38,475 nucleotides of DNA from an uncultured archaeon A07HR60 (GTDB lineage Archaea; Halobacteriota; Halobacteria; Halobacteriales; Haloferacaceae), in contig KI543232.1 of the NCBI GenBank assembly GCA_000496235.1, positions 17,175 through 55,649 of the forward strand. Reading direction: 5' to 3'. The notes beneath the pieces are model-generated. The model made no database searches. It had not been told where the DNA came from and was given only the letters and a program-made list of their open reading frames with translations. Both the position numbers and the translations under genes were made by a program. Positions 16,737 through 25,007 of the stretch are shown here, piece by piece; positions within the stretch are counted from its first letter, which is position 1, and each line of letters opens with the position of its first letter.

Positions 16737-17447
16737 TCAGACACTGCCGACGGAGAGGTACTTGTCGAGCATATCCTGGCGCTGGCTCAGTTCCTGAACG
16801 GTCCCGTCCCAGGCGTTGGATCCCTTGTCGATAATATAGGCTCGTTCGGCCAGATCCAGCGCGAAGTCAACGTTCTGTTCCGTGATGAGCACGGTCACGT
16901 CACGGTCGACTACCTCCGAAAGCACCTCGTAGAGGTCGTCGACGATGACTGGGGCGAGTCCTTCCGTCGGCTCGTCTAGCAACAGCAGGTCGGGGTTCTG
17001 GATAAGCGCGCGGGCGACGGACAGCATCTGCTGTTCGCCGCCAGAGAGGTTTTGTCCCTCGTTTTCACGAAGGTCGTCTAGCACCGGGAACACGTCGTAC
17101 ATCTCCTCGATATCACGCGGGTTACCGGCGGTCATGTCGCGGGCTACCTTCATATTCTCCGAGACAGAAAGTGTCGGGAACACACGGCGCGCCTCGGGAA
17201 CGAGTTTGGTGCCACGGTTCGAGATAGCCTCGACCGACTCCGAAGAGATGTCTTCACCACGGTAGGTGATTGTTCCTTCCCGCTGTGGGACGGTGCCGGT
17301 GATCGTCCGGAGAGTCGTGGTCTTCCCGGCCCCGTTCCGGCCCAGCAGTGCGACCACTTCGTTTTGCTGGATTTCCATCTCCAGATCGAACAGAATGTGA
17401 CTGTTCCCGTAGAAACTGTTCACGTCCTCGAGCGTGAGAACGCTCAC
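16737..17447 (-). CDS. livF: Branched-chain amino-acid type ABC transporter ATPase LivF
   Basis: The 236-residue ATPase has Walker A GRNGAGKTT (36-44), signature LSGGEQQ (134-140) and Walker B LLLLDEP (154-160), followed by EGLAP, typical of LivF. The usual switch histidine is replaced in ITEQN, which is normal for LivF. It should pair with LivG as the nucleotide-binding dimer of a HAAT-family importer. Its start overlaps the livG stop by 4 nt. Confidence 0.93.
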   Translation of the reverse strand: MSVLTLEDVNSFYGNSHILFDLEMEIQQNEVVALLGRNGAGKTTTLRTITGTVPQREGTITYRGEDISSESVEAISNRGTKLVPEARRVFPTLSVSENMKVARDMTAGNPRDIEEMYDVFPVLDDLRENEGQNLSGGEQQMLSVARALIQNPDLLLLDEPTEGLAPVIVDDLYEVLSEVVDRDVTVLITEQNVDFALDLAERAYIIDKGSNAWDGTVQELSQRQDMLDKYLSVGSV

Positions 17448-18289
17448 GCGGTCTCACCCCCGTCGTCTGTCTCGGGTGGAGTGGCGTTGGAGCCACCAAT
17501 ATCCGCGTCCAGTTCTTCGTCCTCATCAAGACCGAGATACGCCTCGCGGACCCGCTCGTCCGACAACACGGCTTCGGGTGCACCGTCGGCGATCAGGTTC
17601 CCACTGTCCAGCACGAGAATGCGGTCCGAGATACCGATGACAACCTCCATATCGTGTTCTGTGAGAACGAACGTGGTGTCTGTTTCCCGGTCGAGCCGTC
17701 CGATCAACTCCACCATCCGATCGGTCTCGTTGGCGTTCATCCCGGCGGTCGGCTCGTCCAGTAACACCACCGACGGGTCGGTCCCTAACGCAAGACCGAT
17801 CTCCACTTTTCGCTTGTCTCCGTGTGAAAGGTTCGCACAATCCGTCTTTGCCACGTCTTCCAGTTGCATAAGTTCGATAATGTCCCACGCGCCATCGGCG
17901 AGTTCGGCGTCGTCGGTCGTGACAGCGGTGAAATCAAGCGTCCGGTCGTCACGGCTGATCCGTGCAATCCGGATATTCTGGAGAACTGTCAGGCCCTCGA
18001 AGACGTTGTTGATCTGGAACCCGCGTGACAGGCCAAGGTTCGCAATGCGGTTGGGAGAGTCGTCTGTGATATCGACGAGACTCTCGTCGTCGCGGGTTTG
18101 CAGCTGGACCGTGCCGCTGGTCGGATCCAGCCGGCCGGTGAGCAGGTTGTAGAAGGTGGTCTTTCCAGCGCCGTTGGGACCGATGATACTCGTGATTTCG
18201 CCGTCATTGATCTCCAGACTGACGCCGTCGACAGCGACGAGTCGGCCGAACTCTCGGCGCAAATCGTCTGTTTTGAGGACGGTGTTCAC
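17444..18289 (-). CDS. livG: Branched-chain amino-acid type ABC transporter ATPase LivG
   Basis: The 281-residue ATPase has Walker A GPNGAGKTT (37-45), signature LSHGDKR (154-160), Walker B VVLLDEP (174-180), TAGMN and the switch His212 (LTEHDME). The loop RGFQINNVFEGLTVLQN is typical of LivG. The C-terminus adds a roughly 20-residue acidic/Pro tail common in halophiles. It overlaps livH by 4 nt upstream and livF by 4 nt downstream, so the three are co-translated. Confidence 0.93.
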   Translation of the reverse strand: MNTVLKTDDLRREFGRLVAVDGVSLEINDGEITSIIGPNGAGKTTFYNLLTGRLDPTSGTVQLQTRDDESLVDITDDSPNRIANLGLSRGFQINNVFEGLTVLQNIRIARISRDDRTLDFTAVTTDDAELADGAWDIIELMQLEDVAKTDCANLSHGDKRKVEIGLALGTDPSVVLLDEPTAGMNANETDRMVELIGRLDRETDTTFVLTEHDMEVVIGISDRILVLDSGNLIADGAPEAVLSDERVREAYLGLDEDEELDADIGGSNATPPETDDGGETA

Positions 18290-19188
18290 GCCGCCTCACC
18301 TCCGAACAGCCCCTCGGGCTTCACTAACAGAACGGCGATCATCGCCAAAAACGGGATGAGTTGGCCTGCGCCAGCCACGATGAGACTACCCACGGCAATC
18401 GAAATGCCGACGAGGTACGCACCGATGAAGGCACCGCCGAACGACCCCAACCCGCCGATGACGGCGATAATGAACGCATTGAGGATGACCTGATTCCCAA
18501 GCGCGGGCGTGACCGACTGGGTCGGGACCGCCAACGCCCCGCCGAGCCCGGCGAGGGCTGCCCCAGCGAGGAACACCAGCGTGTACAGTCGGGGGACATT
18601 CACGCCCATCAACGCGGCCATATCTCGGTCTGATGAGGTGGCCCGGACGAGGCGTCCAATATTTGTCGTCCGGAGAACCAGGAATATGAGCCCCAACACG
18701 AGAATCGACACCAGAATGACGAATCCGCGGTACGTCGGCAACGTAAACCCAGCACCGAGACTGATATTCCCCTGCAGCAGTGCGGGCGGGGTCACGACGT
18801 TCGATCCCGACCCGAACGATGTTCGGACGATGTCGGTCAACATCAACACGAACGCGAAGGTCAACAACAGGTGATCAACTTCTTCGCCGTCGTAGACACG
18901 ACGGAGAAAGCCCGTTTCGATGAACACGCCCACCAGCCCTGCACCAACGACGGCGACGACAAGCCCTGGCCAAAACCCGACATTGAGTGTGCCCACTAGT
19001 GGCAGCGAGACCACACCGAGCGCCCATAACGAACCGTAGGCGCCAATCATATACAACACCCCGTGTGCGAAGTTCAACACATCGAGCACCCCGAAGATGA
19101 GGCTCAACCCGACGGCGATGAGAAACAGCCGTCCGCCAATCGACAGTCCTGTTATCAGCTGGTTGAACACCAACTCTATCGATACCAT
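18286..19188 (-). CDS. livH: Branched-chain amino-acid type ABC transporter permease LivH
   Basis: The 300-residue permease has about eight hydrophobic helices and the LivH family segments (LIFGVLDVLNFAHGVLYMIGAY near the N-terminus, and LGGALAVPTQSVTPALG, then GGLGSFGGAFIGAYLVG). It forms the membrane channel with LivM. The start at 19188 was chosen because a TTTAAT box on the minus strand (19212-19217) lies about 27 nt upstream; the ATG at 19203 would leave too little room. The gene is divergent from the binding-protein gene, with a duplicated segment between them. Confidence 0.92.
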   Translation of the reverse strand: MVSIELVFNQLITGLSIGGRLFLIAVGLSLIFGVLDVLNFAHGVLYMIGAYGSLWALGVVSLPLVGTLNVGFWPGLVVAVVGAGLVGVFIETGFLRRVYDGEEVDHLLLTFAFVLMLTDIVRTSFGSGSNVVTPPALLQGNISLGAGFTLPTYRGFVILVSILVLGLIFLVLRTTNIGRLVRATSSDRDMAALMGVNVPRLYTLVFLAGAALAGLGGALAVPTQSVTPALGNQVILNAFIIAVIGGLGSFGGAFIGAYLVGISIAVGSLIVAGAGQLIPFLAMIAVLLVKPEGLFGGEAA

Positions 19189-19294
19189 ACGTATACCGCT
19201 CATGAATAATCATTAAATCTTGCGCCGGCGGCTGGCGATACCAGTATCCATTTCTCTGATTATTATTTATGTAGTATGCCCTAACACGATGACC

Positions 19295-19408
19295 ATGTCA
19301 TCCGATGACACGGAAATGACAGACGAAGGCACCGTAGTTGGAGTCAACCGGCGTCTTGCGCCAGCGGCTGGCGATACCAGTATCCATTTCTCCGATTATT
19401 ATTTATAG
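19295..19408 (+). pseudogene. Duplicated, truncated 5' copy of the binding-protein gene
   Basis: The 37-codon frame starts MSSDDTEMTDEGTVVGVNRR, matching the true N-terminus MSSDGTEKTDEGNVVGVNRR at most positions, then leaves the frame at the duplication joint. A TTATTTATG box lies about 27 nt upstream, so it may still be transcribed and translated as an upstream peptide. Its TAG stop lies inside the TATA box of the second copy. Confidence 0.6.
19397..19408 (+). promoter_or_regulatory. TATA box of the binding-protein/livM operon
   Basis: TTATTTATA is centred about 27 nt before the ATG at 19431, the spacing of a leaderless haloarchaeal promoter. The equivalent box in the upstream duplicate (19261-19272) reads TTATTTATG. 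Confidence 0.6.
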
Positions 19409-19430
19409 GATATGTCCTAATACGATGATT

Positions 19431-20777
19431 ATGTCATCCGATGGCACGGAAAAGACAGACGAAGGCAACGTAGTTGGAGTCAACCGGCGAACATTTCTGG
19501 CGGCCGCGGGCTCTGGCGCGAGCGTGGCCGTAGCCGGGTGTTCCGGGGGTGGCGGCGGTGACGAGACTATCAAAGTGGGCGGTGTGTATCTGCTTTCAGG
19601 GATTGCACAGGCTCTCGGGACGGCATCGGCAAACGCGGCCCGGGTCGCTGTCAACGAGATCAACGAGAACGGCGGGATCATGGGCCAGGATGTCGAGATC
19701 GAGGTTCGTGACCACGGTGAGGACCCACAGGCGCAGATCCGGAGTGTCGCCCAAGAGTACGGAGCCGACGTGATGATCGGTCTCACGTCATCGGGAGTGA
19801 CGCTCGCGTCCGCGCCGACAATCGAGTCGCTGGGTGTTCCGTTCACACTAACAGATATCGGGACGCCGTTCGCGACTGAACCTGATGCGGATACCTACGG
19901 CGATTACTTCGAGGAGGCCGATGGGAAGGCGGCGTTCACGCCCAATTTGTTCCGGGCCAATTCGAACACCTCACACATGACCTACGGCATTGCGAAGTTT
20001 ATTGCCGACAATTACGGCGATAGTAAAATCGCCAATATCGGGCCAGATTACGCGTACGGTCAGCAGTGTTACGACTACTTCCAGGCGTACTCGGACGGGC
20101 TCGGCATGGACCACGAGTACGTGGCCTCGGAGTTCCCCTCGCTCGGGGCCAGCGATATGACTCCTCAGATCAACTCGGTCATCGACGCCGATCCAGATAT
20201 CGTGTTCACGAGTTGGTGGGCAGGTGACGCGACGACGTTCATCTCGCAGGCGAGTGAGCAGGGTCTATTCGAACAAGTCGACGATGTCTTCGACACGATT
20301 GGCGCGGACCCGACTGTGTACGAGGCGCTTGGGGACACGACGCCCGAGGGGATCCACATGTCGGGCTGGTACTGGCCAACCGCTTACGATAATGACGTCA
20401 ACCAGAACTTCCTGGACGCGTACCGGGCAGAGTACGAAGGCGACGATACGACGCCGAACATCCCGGGCTTCACCGGCGGGAGTACCTACGCTGCGATCTA
20501 CATGTACAAGCAGGCGATCGAGGCGGCCGGCTCGACGAACTCTGAGGACATCGTCGCCGAACTCGAGGGCCTCACCATCGAAAACGATCCTCGCGGTCCG
20601 TCGACGATCGATCCGGACACCCACCAGGCGGACGCGCCATGTGTTATCGGCGAGACGAGTTTCGATGCGGACGTGCCCTACGATGGGGCTGGTCTCGTGA
20701 ACACACAGACGTACGAGATTACCCGTAGTGAGTCGAAAGAACTGCTTGATGGGAGTGGACTGGGTCCTGGACTGTAG
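19431..20777 (+). CDS. Branched-chain amino-acid type ABC transporter substrate-binding lipoprotein
   Basis: The 448-residue periplasmic-binding-protein-like (type 1 fold, LivK/HAAT) lipoprotein starts with a twin-arginine signal (NRRTFLAAAGSGASVAVAG) and a lipobox cysteine (VAGC) followed by a Gly-rich linker, as usual in haloarchaea. The mature part has the family opening IKVGGVYLLSGIAQALG and the INENGGIMGQDVEIEVRD segment. It captures the ligand outside the cell for LivHMGF. Ligand identity (branched-chain amino acid, amide, urea or organic acid) is not readable. The ATG at 19431 fits the TATA box; an ATG at 19425 is also possible. The stop is immediately followed by livM. Confidence 0.9.
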   Translation: MSSDGTEKTDEGNVVGVNRRTFLAAAGSGASVAVAGCSGGGGGDETIKVGGVYLLSGIAQALGTASANAARVAVNEINENGGIMGQDVEIEVRDHGEDPQAQIRSVAQEYGADVMIGLTSSGVTLASAPTIESLGVPFTLTDIGTPFATEPDADTYGDYFEEADGKAAFTPNLFRANSNTSHMTYGIAKFIADNYGDSKIANIGPDYAYGQQCYDYFQAYSDGLGMDHEYVASEFPSLGASDMTPQINSVIDADPDIVFTSWWAGDATTFISQASEQGLFEQVDDVFDTIGADPTVYEALGDTTPEGIHMSGWYWPTAYDNDVNQNFLDAYRAEYEGDDTTPNIPGFTGGSTYAAIYMYKQAIEAAGSTNSEDIVAELEGLTIENDPRGPSTIDPDTHQADAPCVIGETSFDADVPYDGAGLVNTQTYEITRSESKELLDGSGLGPGL

Positions 20778-21998
20778 ATGAGTTACGACGTTCGTAAACG
20801 GTTGTTCGCCGCGGACAACCGGATGCAGACCCTTGGACTCAGCGTGGCAGCCGCTCTGTTAGTTGTGGCGCCGTTTTTCTTGGGCGGGTTTCAGACCGAC
20901 CTGTTGGCGACGACGCTCATCTTCGGGCTCTTCGCCACGGCGTTCAATTTGTTGTTCGGGTACACGGGGTATCTCTCGTTCGGGCACGCAATGTTCGTGG
21001 CGGCGTCTGGCTACACTGTCGCCAAAGTCGTTCAGGTGATCGCTCCGGCACTGGGATTCGAGTCGGTGTTCGGTGGGGCGACGCTGCTCGTGGTGTGGGT
21101 GTTGGCACTCGTCCTCGGGATGGTCATGGCGACCCTGTTAGCGGTAGTGATCGGCTACCTGTCGGTCCAACTTGACGAGATCTACTTCGCCATGATCACG
21201 CTCTCGTTCGGCATGGCGCTGTACGTCGTCGCGAATCAGGACATTATCGGGAGTGTGCTCCAGGGACTCGGCGTCGGTGGCGGCACGTTCACGAACGGCT
21301 CGGACGGGCTCACCTTCCGATTGGGCGAGGTGAATCTGTTCGGACTGGAGTTCCGGTTGGTCGATATTGCAGATCCGACGGCATTCTACTTCCTCACGCT
21401 CATCGTGGTCGCGCTGGGGATGTACGCCCTCTATCGGATCGTCAACTCGCCGTTCGGGACGACCTGTCAGGCGATTCGTGAAAACCCCGAGCGAGCGCGC
21501 GCACTCGGAATCGACACGCAGTTTCACTCCTGGATGACGTTCATCGTGTCGGGGGCGTTCTCGGGACTTGCCGGGGCGATGCTGGTGATGCTGCGAACTG
21601 GCATCCTCCCAGCAGACGCGTTTTGGACTGCCTCTGCGACGCCGGTCGTCATGACCGTCATCGGCGGTCCCTACTCGTTTTTCGGCCCGATAGTCGGGTC
21701 GTTCACGTACCAGTATCTGCGCTGGTTCATCCGGCAGTACCCGCTGCTGGAAGAGTTCTGGGAGTTCAGCTTCGGCTTCCTGCTGTTGATTGTCGTGCTG
21801 TATTTCGACAACGGCGTCTACGGCGGTGTCGACCGACTCCAGACGTGGTTGGGTACCGCGAGACAACAGTACACGGACGCCGGCGTCGCCGGTGTCGGGA
21901 CGCTCATCCGGGAGACAGTCACTGGATGGGGCGCAGCCGTATCCACGGCTGCCCGCGGGCGAGTCAGTGCCGTGATGTCACGACTGGGAATCAACTGA
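20778..21998 (+). CDS. livM: Branched-chain amino-acid type ABC transporter permease LivM
   Basis: The 406-residue permease has about ten hydrophobic helices and LivM segments (LLFGYTGYLSFGHAMF; RAIREN-type loop seen as CQAIRENPERARALG; and GGPYSFFGPIVGSF). The loop is the coupling helix contacting LivG/LivF. It starts directly after the binding-protein stop with no gap. Compared with typical LivM (about 320-350 residues) it has an extra C-terminal stretch of about 55 Ala/Val/Thr-rich residues of unknown role. Its partners livH, livG and livF are on the opposite strand. Confidence 0.92.
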   Translation: MSYDVRKRLFAADNRMQTLGLSVAAALLVVAPFFLGGFQTDLLATTLIFGLFATAFNLLFGYTGYLSFGHAMFVAASGYTVAKVVQVIAPALGFESVFGGATLLVVWVLALVLGMVMATLLAVVIGYLSVQLDEIYFAMITLSFGMALYVVANQDIIGSVLQGLGVGGGTFTNGSDGLTFRLGEVNLFGLEFRLVDIADPTAFYFLTLIVVALGMYALYRIVNSPFGTTCQAIRENPERARALGIDTQFHSWMTFIVSGAFSGLAGAMLVMLRTGILPADAFWTASATPVVMTVIGGPYSFFGPIVGSFTYQYLRWFIRQYPLLEEFWEFSFGFLLLIVVLYFDNGVYGGVDRLQTWLGTARQQYTDAGVAGVGTLIRETVTGWGAAVSTAARGRVSAVMSRLGIN

Positions 21999-22414
21999 AC
22001 ACCGCCGGTCTGTCGGAGGTTTTCCAACGGTCTTTTCCTATGAGACTGGCTGCCGATTGCAACCTCAAGAGCCAGATCACCCAACCCGTCTGGCACGGCG
22101 ACGGCTGCATCGTGGCCCGCCTAATCGAGATAACAGGGGACACCCCGTGCTGGTGCGGCGGTGGTTCGGGGGTCGGCGAGCGATTTAGTCACGTGACCCG
22201 GATCATCTGGCACTGACCGGGCAAGCGTACCCCGGAGGTGATTAATCGCCTCGGGGTGACCGCCTCCCTGCCCGTCGGCGAGGCCTCCGCTAGTTGTCCG
22301 TCAACCACCGTGGCATCCAGGAGACACCCTAGAATTGTCTCGATATCGCCCCCGGATGTGAGCCTAATTCGAGTGGTGTACAGGCGACACGAGCGGACTC
22401 ACTCGAAGAAAGAC
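21999..22414. other. Gene-poor region after livM
   Basis: About 415 nt. A 58-codon frame at 22040-22216 (MRLAADCNLKSQ..., with three cysteines in CWCGGG and CNLK) is open, but has no promoter or ribosome-binding site I trust and was not called. The frame at 22238-22480 is Ser/Arg-rich and runs through the element end at 22415-22480. Confidence 0.4.
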
Positions 22415-22480
22415 TGTGAACTACCCCACCCTACTCGCTCACGGCTTTCGCCGTTCGCTCCTTTGAGGACGGGGGCTTAG
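22415..22480 (+). repeat. Orphan IS200/IS605-type right end (TnpB-associated hairpin relic)
   Basis: The segment begins with TGTGAACTACCCC, has CCCC (22424-22427) pairing with GGGG (22471-22475) and an inner hairpin CGGC-TTTC-GCCG (22442-22453). This arrangement, including GTGAACTACCCC and a following G-rich arm, resembles the right ends of haloarchaeal tnpB-bearing elements, where the transposase-guide RNA is made. No tnpA or tnpB remains here. The identification is from memory of such ends. Confidence 0.4.
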
Positions 22481-22493
22481 CGCCTACAAACCG

Positions 22494-22598
22494 CTAAACC
22501 GACTGACGATACTTTCTAAGAAGGCCAACACTCGCCAGCAACAGACTCCCAGTAAGAATCGCGCTCACGTATGCTACGACAGGAACAGACGACTCCAC
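22494..22598 (-). CDS. Candidate 34-residue single-helix membrane microprotein
   Basis: A GTG start at 22596-22598 gives a product with an acidic start (MESSVPVV), one transmembrane helix (AYVSAILTGSLLLASVGLL) and a basic end (RKYRQSV), a clean inside-positive topology. GGTGGGAG lies just before the start, and TATA-like boxes (near 22631-22640 and 22645-22668) lie upstream. It is too short for standard gene finders. It could be the remnant C-terminal anchor of a lost surface protein. Confidence 0.3.
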   Translation of the reverse strand: MESSVPVVAYVSAILTGSLLLASVGLLRKYRQSV

Positions 22599-22717
22599 TA
22601 GCTCCCACCTACTCCAAATAGCCGCTCTGCGAATATATCACTAATTATATTCTATGTAAATATATACTCTTTCAATACTCGCAGGGAAGCGGAATTATTT
22701 TCTCGGCTTATTCAATT

Positions 22718-22813
22718 ATGAGTGACATTTCGGAAGCTGTCGATAAGCGTGCAAAAGCGGAGTTTCAGCCATTCACGACAGTGAGTAAACACACGAGACG
22801 ACACTCGAATTGA
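22718..22813 (+). CDS. Candidate short or truncated protein
   Basis: A 31-codon frame starts MSDISEAVDKRAKAEFQPFTT and loses halophile character near its end (KHTRRHSN). An ATTATTT box at 22694-22700 lies about 22 nt before the ATG. The N-terminus looks like the start of a normal haloarchaeal protein, so this may be the 5' stump of a truncated gene rather than a complete one. Confidence 0.3.
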   Translation: MSDISEAVDKRAKAEFQPFTTVSKHTRRHSN

Positions 22814-23033
22814 ACGTTCATCAGATAAGAGGGTCGGTATCGTCAATATCGGAGCGAGCAAATGAAGCTCACGTGCAATGAGTGTTAGAGCGCGTTCCGA
22901 GAAGTGGGCGTATCAGTTGACACTCGTTTCGATCAGCTGGTCGGTGAGCCGAGCGGCCAGCACAGCAAGGCCGGATATTGTGTGCTGGTTTCCACGGGGT
23001 GAGTACGCCGGGCGATCGTCCCCGGGTGTCTGC
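22814..23033. other. 3' flank of secY
   Basis: 220 nt after the secY stop with no gene. The plus frame 22878-23120 overlaps secY and is Ser/Arg-rich, so it looks like noise. I see no strong T-run terminator for the ribosomal operon. Confidence 0.35.
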
Positions 23034-24494
23034 TTAATCGCCGAACATCTGGCGCATCATGGGGTGCATCTCCATGAGCTGCTCTTCGGCGATTTCCTCG
23101 TAGAGTTTATAGGTGATTGACACTGCCAGTAAGAGGCCAGTGCCAGAGACGCCGCCGATTGTTCCGAGCATATTGGCCATCACTGCCAGGAACCCCACTA
23201 GCGCGCCCCCGAGGACGGTCACCTGTGGGATGTACCGTTCCATCACCTTCTCGACCACTTGCGGATTCCGCCGGAATCCCGGGATCTGCATCCCAGAGCC
23301 TTGGATCTGCTCGGCGGTCGACTCGGGGCCCATTCCGGTGGTTTCCACCCAGAAGATGGCGAAGATGGCGCCACCGATCACCATGAACGACAGGTCGATC
23401 GCCACGCGAGCGGCAATCATCCAGGGCTCACCGGTAGCGGTCCCACGGAACCACATCCACTGCTCTGGCGATTGGATCGGGCTTACGAAGTAAAACAGCG
23501 TCCCCGGCGCTGGTTGACCGCCTGTATATGCGGCCCAACTCGGCATGCTAATCTGGGAGTTGAGGATCTGTCCCAGGAACTGAACGTTCGCCTGGAGCGC
23601 CCGCACCAGGATCATCGGTAGCACAGACGCGTAGATGAGCTTGACCGGGAATCGCCCCCGTGCGCCCTTAACCCGGGCGTGCGACAGCGGGATCTCCACC
23701 CTGACGGATTCCGCATACACCACCAGGAAGAAAATGAAGAACGTGGTGAACAGCGCCAACATGTTCCCGGGGTCAAACAGGAGATTCCCCAGCCCGTCGG
23801 CGGTAAACACCGATCCAATCGTCTGGGAACCGAACAGGATACTGTACCAACTGGCGAAGAACCCGGCCGCGCCCAACCCCGACCAGCTGAAAAACCCGCC
23901 GATAATCTGCTGGCTCACGGCGGCGATGATGAACAAGCCGACACCGGAGCCGACGCCCCATTTGCTCACGACCTCGTCCATGAACAGGATGAGACAGCCG
24001 CCGATGAAGACCTGCACGAAGATGATCGATTCCACAACAGGGAGTGCCACACCGAGAGAGGACGCCACATTGGGGTCTGCGGGCAGGAAGTCACCGGTAA
24101 AGACCATCGGAGCGGCCGTCAGCGCGGTGACAATGAACACCAGCAGTTTCTGGAGCCCCTGATACAGCACCTGATCACGGGGGTCGTCAGTGTCGAGCCC
24201 CAACAGATTCGCGCCACCGAGCAGTTGCAGCACAATGGAGGCGGTGACGATCGGGCCAATCCCGACCTGCAGGAGTGACCCCTGCTCGCCGGCGAGCACC
24301 GAGCGGAACTGGCCGAAAAAGTCCGAGCCTTGCCCGGCCGCCAGTCCGAATGGGTTGATGTTGGTGAGGAAGAAATACACCATCAGAATCGCGCCCGTCC
24401 ACAGCAGTTTCCGGCGGAACGCGACGTGCCCGTCTGGCCGCCCGATGACGGGGAGCCGCGAAAGCACCGGTTCTGCCGCCTCCTTCCAAGTCAT
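23034..24494 (-). CDS. secY: Protein translocase subunit SecY
   Basis: The 486-residue channel subunit has about ten hydrophobic helices. The plug and first helix are near residues 28-55 (LLWTGAILMVYFFLTNINPFGL), with the GSGVGLF segment and cytoplasmic loops (ESVRVEIPLSHARVKGARGRFPVKLIYAS) typical of SecY/Sec61. It forms the protein-conducting channel with SecE and Sec-beta, neither in this window. As usual in archaea it closes the spc cluster, 3 nt after the L15 stop. Confidence 0.96.
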   Translation of the reverse strand: MTWKEAAEPVLSRLPVIGRPDGHVAFRRKLLWTGAILMVYFFLTNINPFGLAAGQGSDFFGQFRSVLAGEQGSLLQVGIGPIVTASIVLQLLGGANLLGLDTDDPRDQVLYQGLQKLLVFIVTALTAAPMVFTGDFLPADPNVASSLGVALPVVESIIFVQVFIGGCLILFMDEVVSKWGVGSGVGLFIIAAVSQQIIGGFFSWSGLGAAGFFASWYSILFGSQTIGSVFTADGLGNLLFDPGNMLALFTTFFIFFLVVYAESVRVEIPLSHARVKGARGRFPVKLIYASVLPMILVRALQANVQFLGQILNSQISMPSWAAYTGGQPAPGTLFYFVSPIQSPEQWMWFRGTATGEPWMIAARVAIDLSFMVIGGAIFAIFWVETTGMGPESTAEQIQGSGMQIPGFRRNPQVVEKVMERYIPQVTVLGGALVGFLAVMANMLGTIGGVSGTGLLLAVSITYKLYEEIAEEQLMEMHPMMRQMFGD

Positions 24495-24497
24495 TAC

Positions 24498-25007
24498 TTA
24501 TTCCTCGTCCGATTCCTCGTCGGATATTTCTTCTGCTTCCTCAGTTGATTCGTCTGGAGCTGGTTCCGCCCGGTCAGACAACACTGCGTCCCCGCCGGCG
24601 TCCGCGATCAGTTCGCGAGCGCCACCGGTGAATGCATCCGCAGTGATCGTCAGTTGCTGGCGCACCTGGCCGCCGCCCAGCACTTTCACCGCGTCAACAT
24701 CGAAACCGTCGTCGACGACCTCGCGAGCGTCCAAGTGGTAGCCGCCGTTTGCCTGCTCGGCGAGCCCCTCGGCCGCATACAGTGCGGCGTCTTCGTCCAG
24801 CTTCTGGACGCGAATCTCGAGTACCTCGTCGGTCGCCGACTCGGGGCGGGTGAACCCGTGTTTCCCGATCGGGTCGTAGTTGTGATGTTCGTGTTTACTC
24901 CGACCGGCTCGGCCGCGGCCACCGCGGTGACCGGCGCCACGGCCGTTCTTGTGACTGCCGCCGCCGTGCGTTCGCGAGCCACGTTGGCGTTTTTTCTTGT
25001 TGGTCAT
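24498..25007 (-). CDS. rpl15: Large ribosomal subunit protein L15 (uL15)
   Basis: The 169-residue protein starts with the basic, His/Gly-rich extension ([20 protein letters not shown]) that threads into 23S rRNA and ends in the globular L15e-like domain. The last roughly 25 residues are almost purely acidic (DESTEEAEEISDEESDEE), a halophile addition. The start overlaps the L30 stop by 4 nt. Confidence 0.96.
   Translation of the reverse strand: MTNKKKRQRGSRTHGGGSHKNGRGAGHRGGRGRAGRSKHEHHNYDPIGKHGFTRPESATDEVLEIRVQKLDEDAALYAAEGLAEQANGGYHLDAREVVDDGFDVDAVKVLGGGQVRQQLTITADAFTGGARELIADAGGDAVLSDRAEPAPDESTEEAEEISDEESDEE

Larger units (their letters stand above)
19218..19489 (+). repeat. 136-bp tandem duplication covering promoter and first codons of the binding-protein gene
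   Basis: Copy 1 is 19218-19353 and copy 2 is 19354-19489. They align without gaps at a period of 136 bp, with about 13 mismatches by my count, mostly transitions. Each copy holds a TTATTTAT-type box, an ATG and the codons up to the twin-arginine pair. Copy 2 continues into the functional signal peptide. Copy 1 reads through into copy 2 in another frame (136 is not a multiple of three) and stops after 37 codons, at 19406-19408. Confidence 0.9.

Noticed and set aside
19220-19408. 62-codon frame starting MRRRLAIPV
   Set aside because: Its first part translates promoter sequence. Only the portion from 19295 corresponds to the duplicated gene start.
21138-21866. 242-codon minus-strand frame inside livM
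   Set aside because: It is a complementary-strand shadow of a clear livM gene and its Arg/Glu/His-rich sequence matches no family.
22040-22216. 58-codon plus-strand frame just after livM with several cysteines
   Set aside because: No TATA box or ribosome-binding site at a usable distance, and it lies in a degraded-looking region. Conservation would be needed to accept it.
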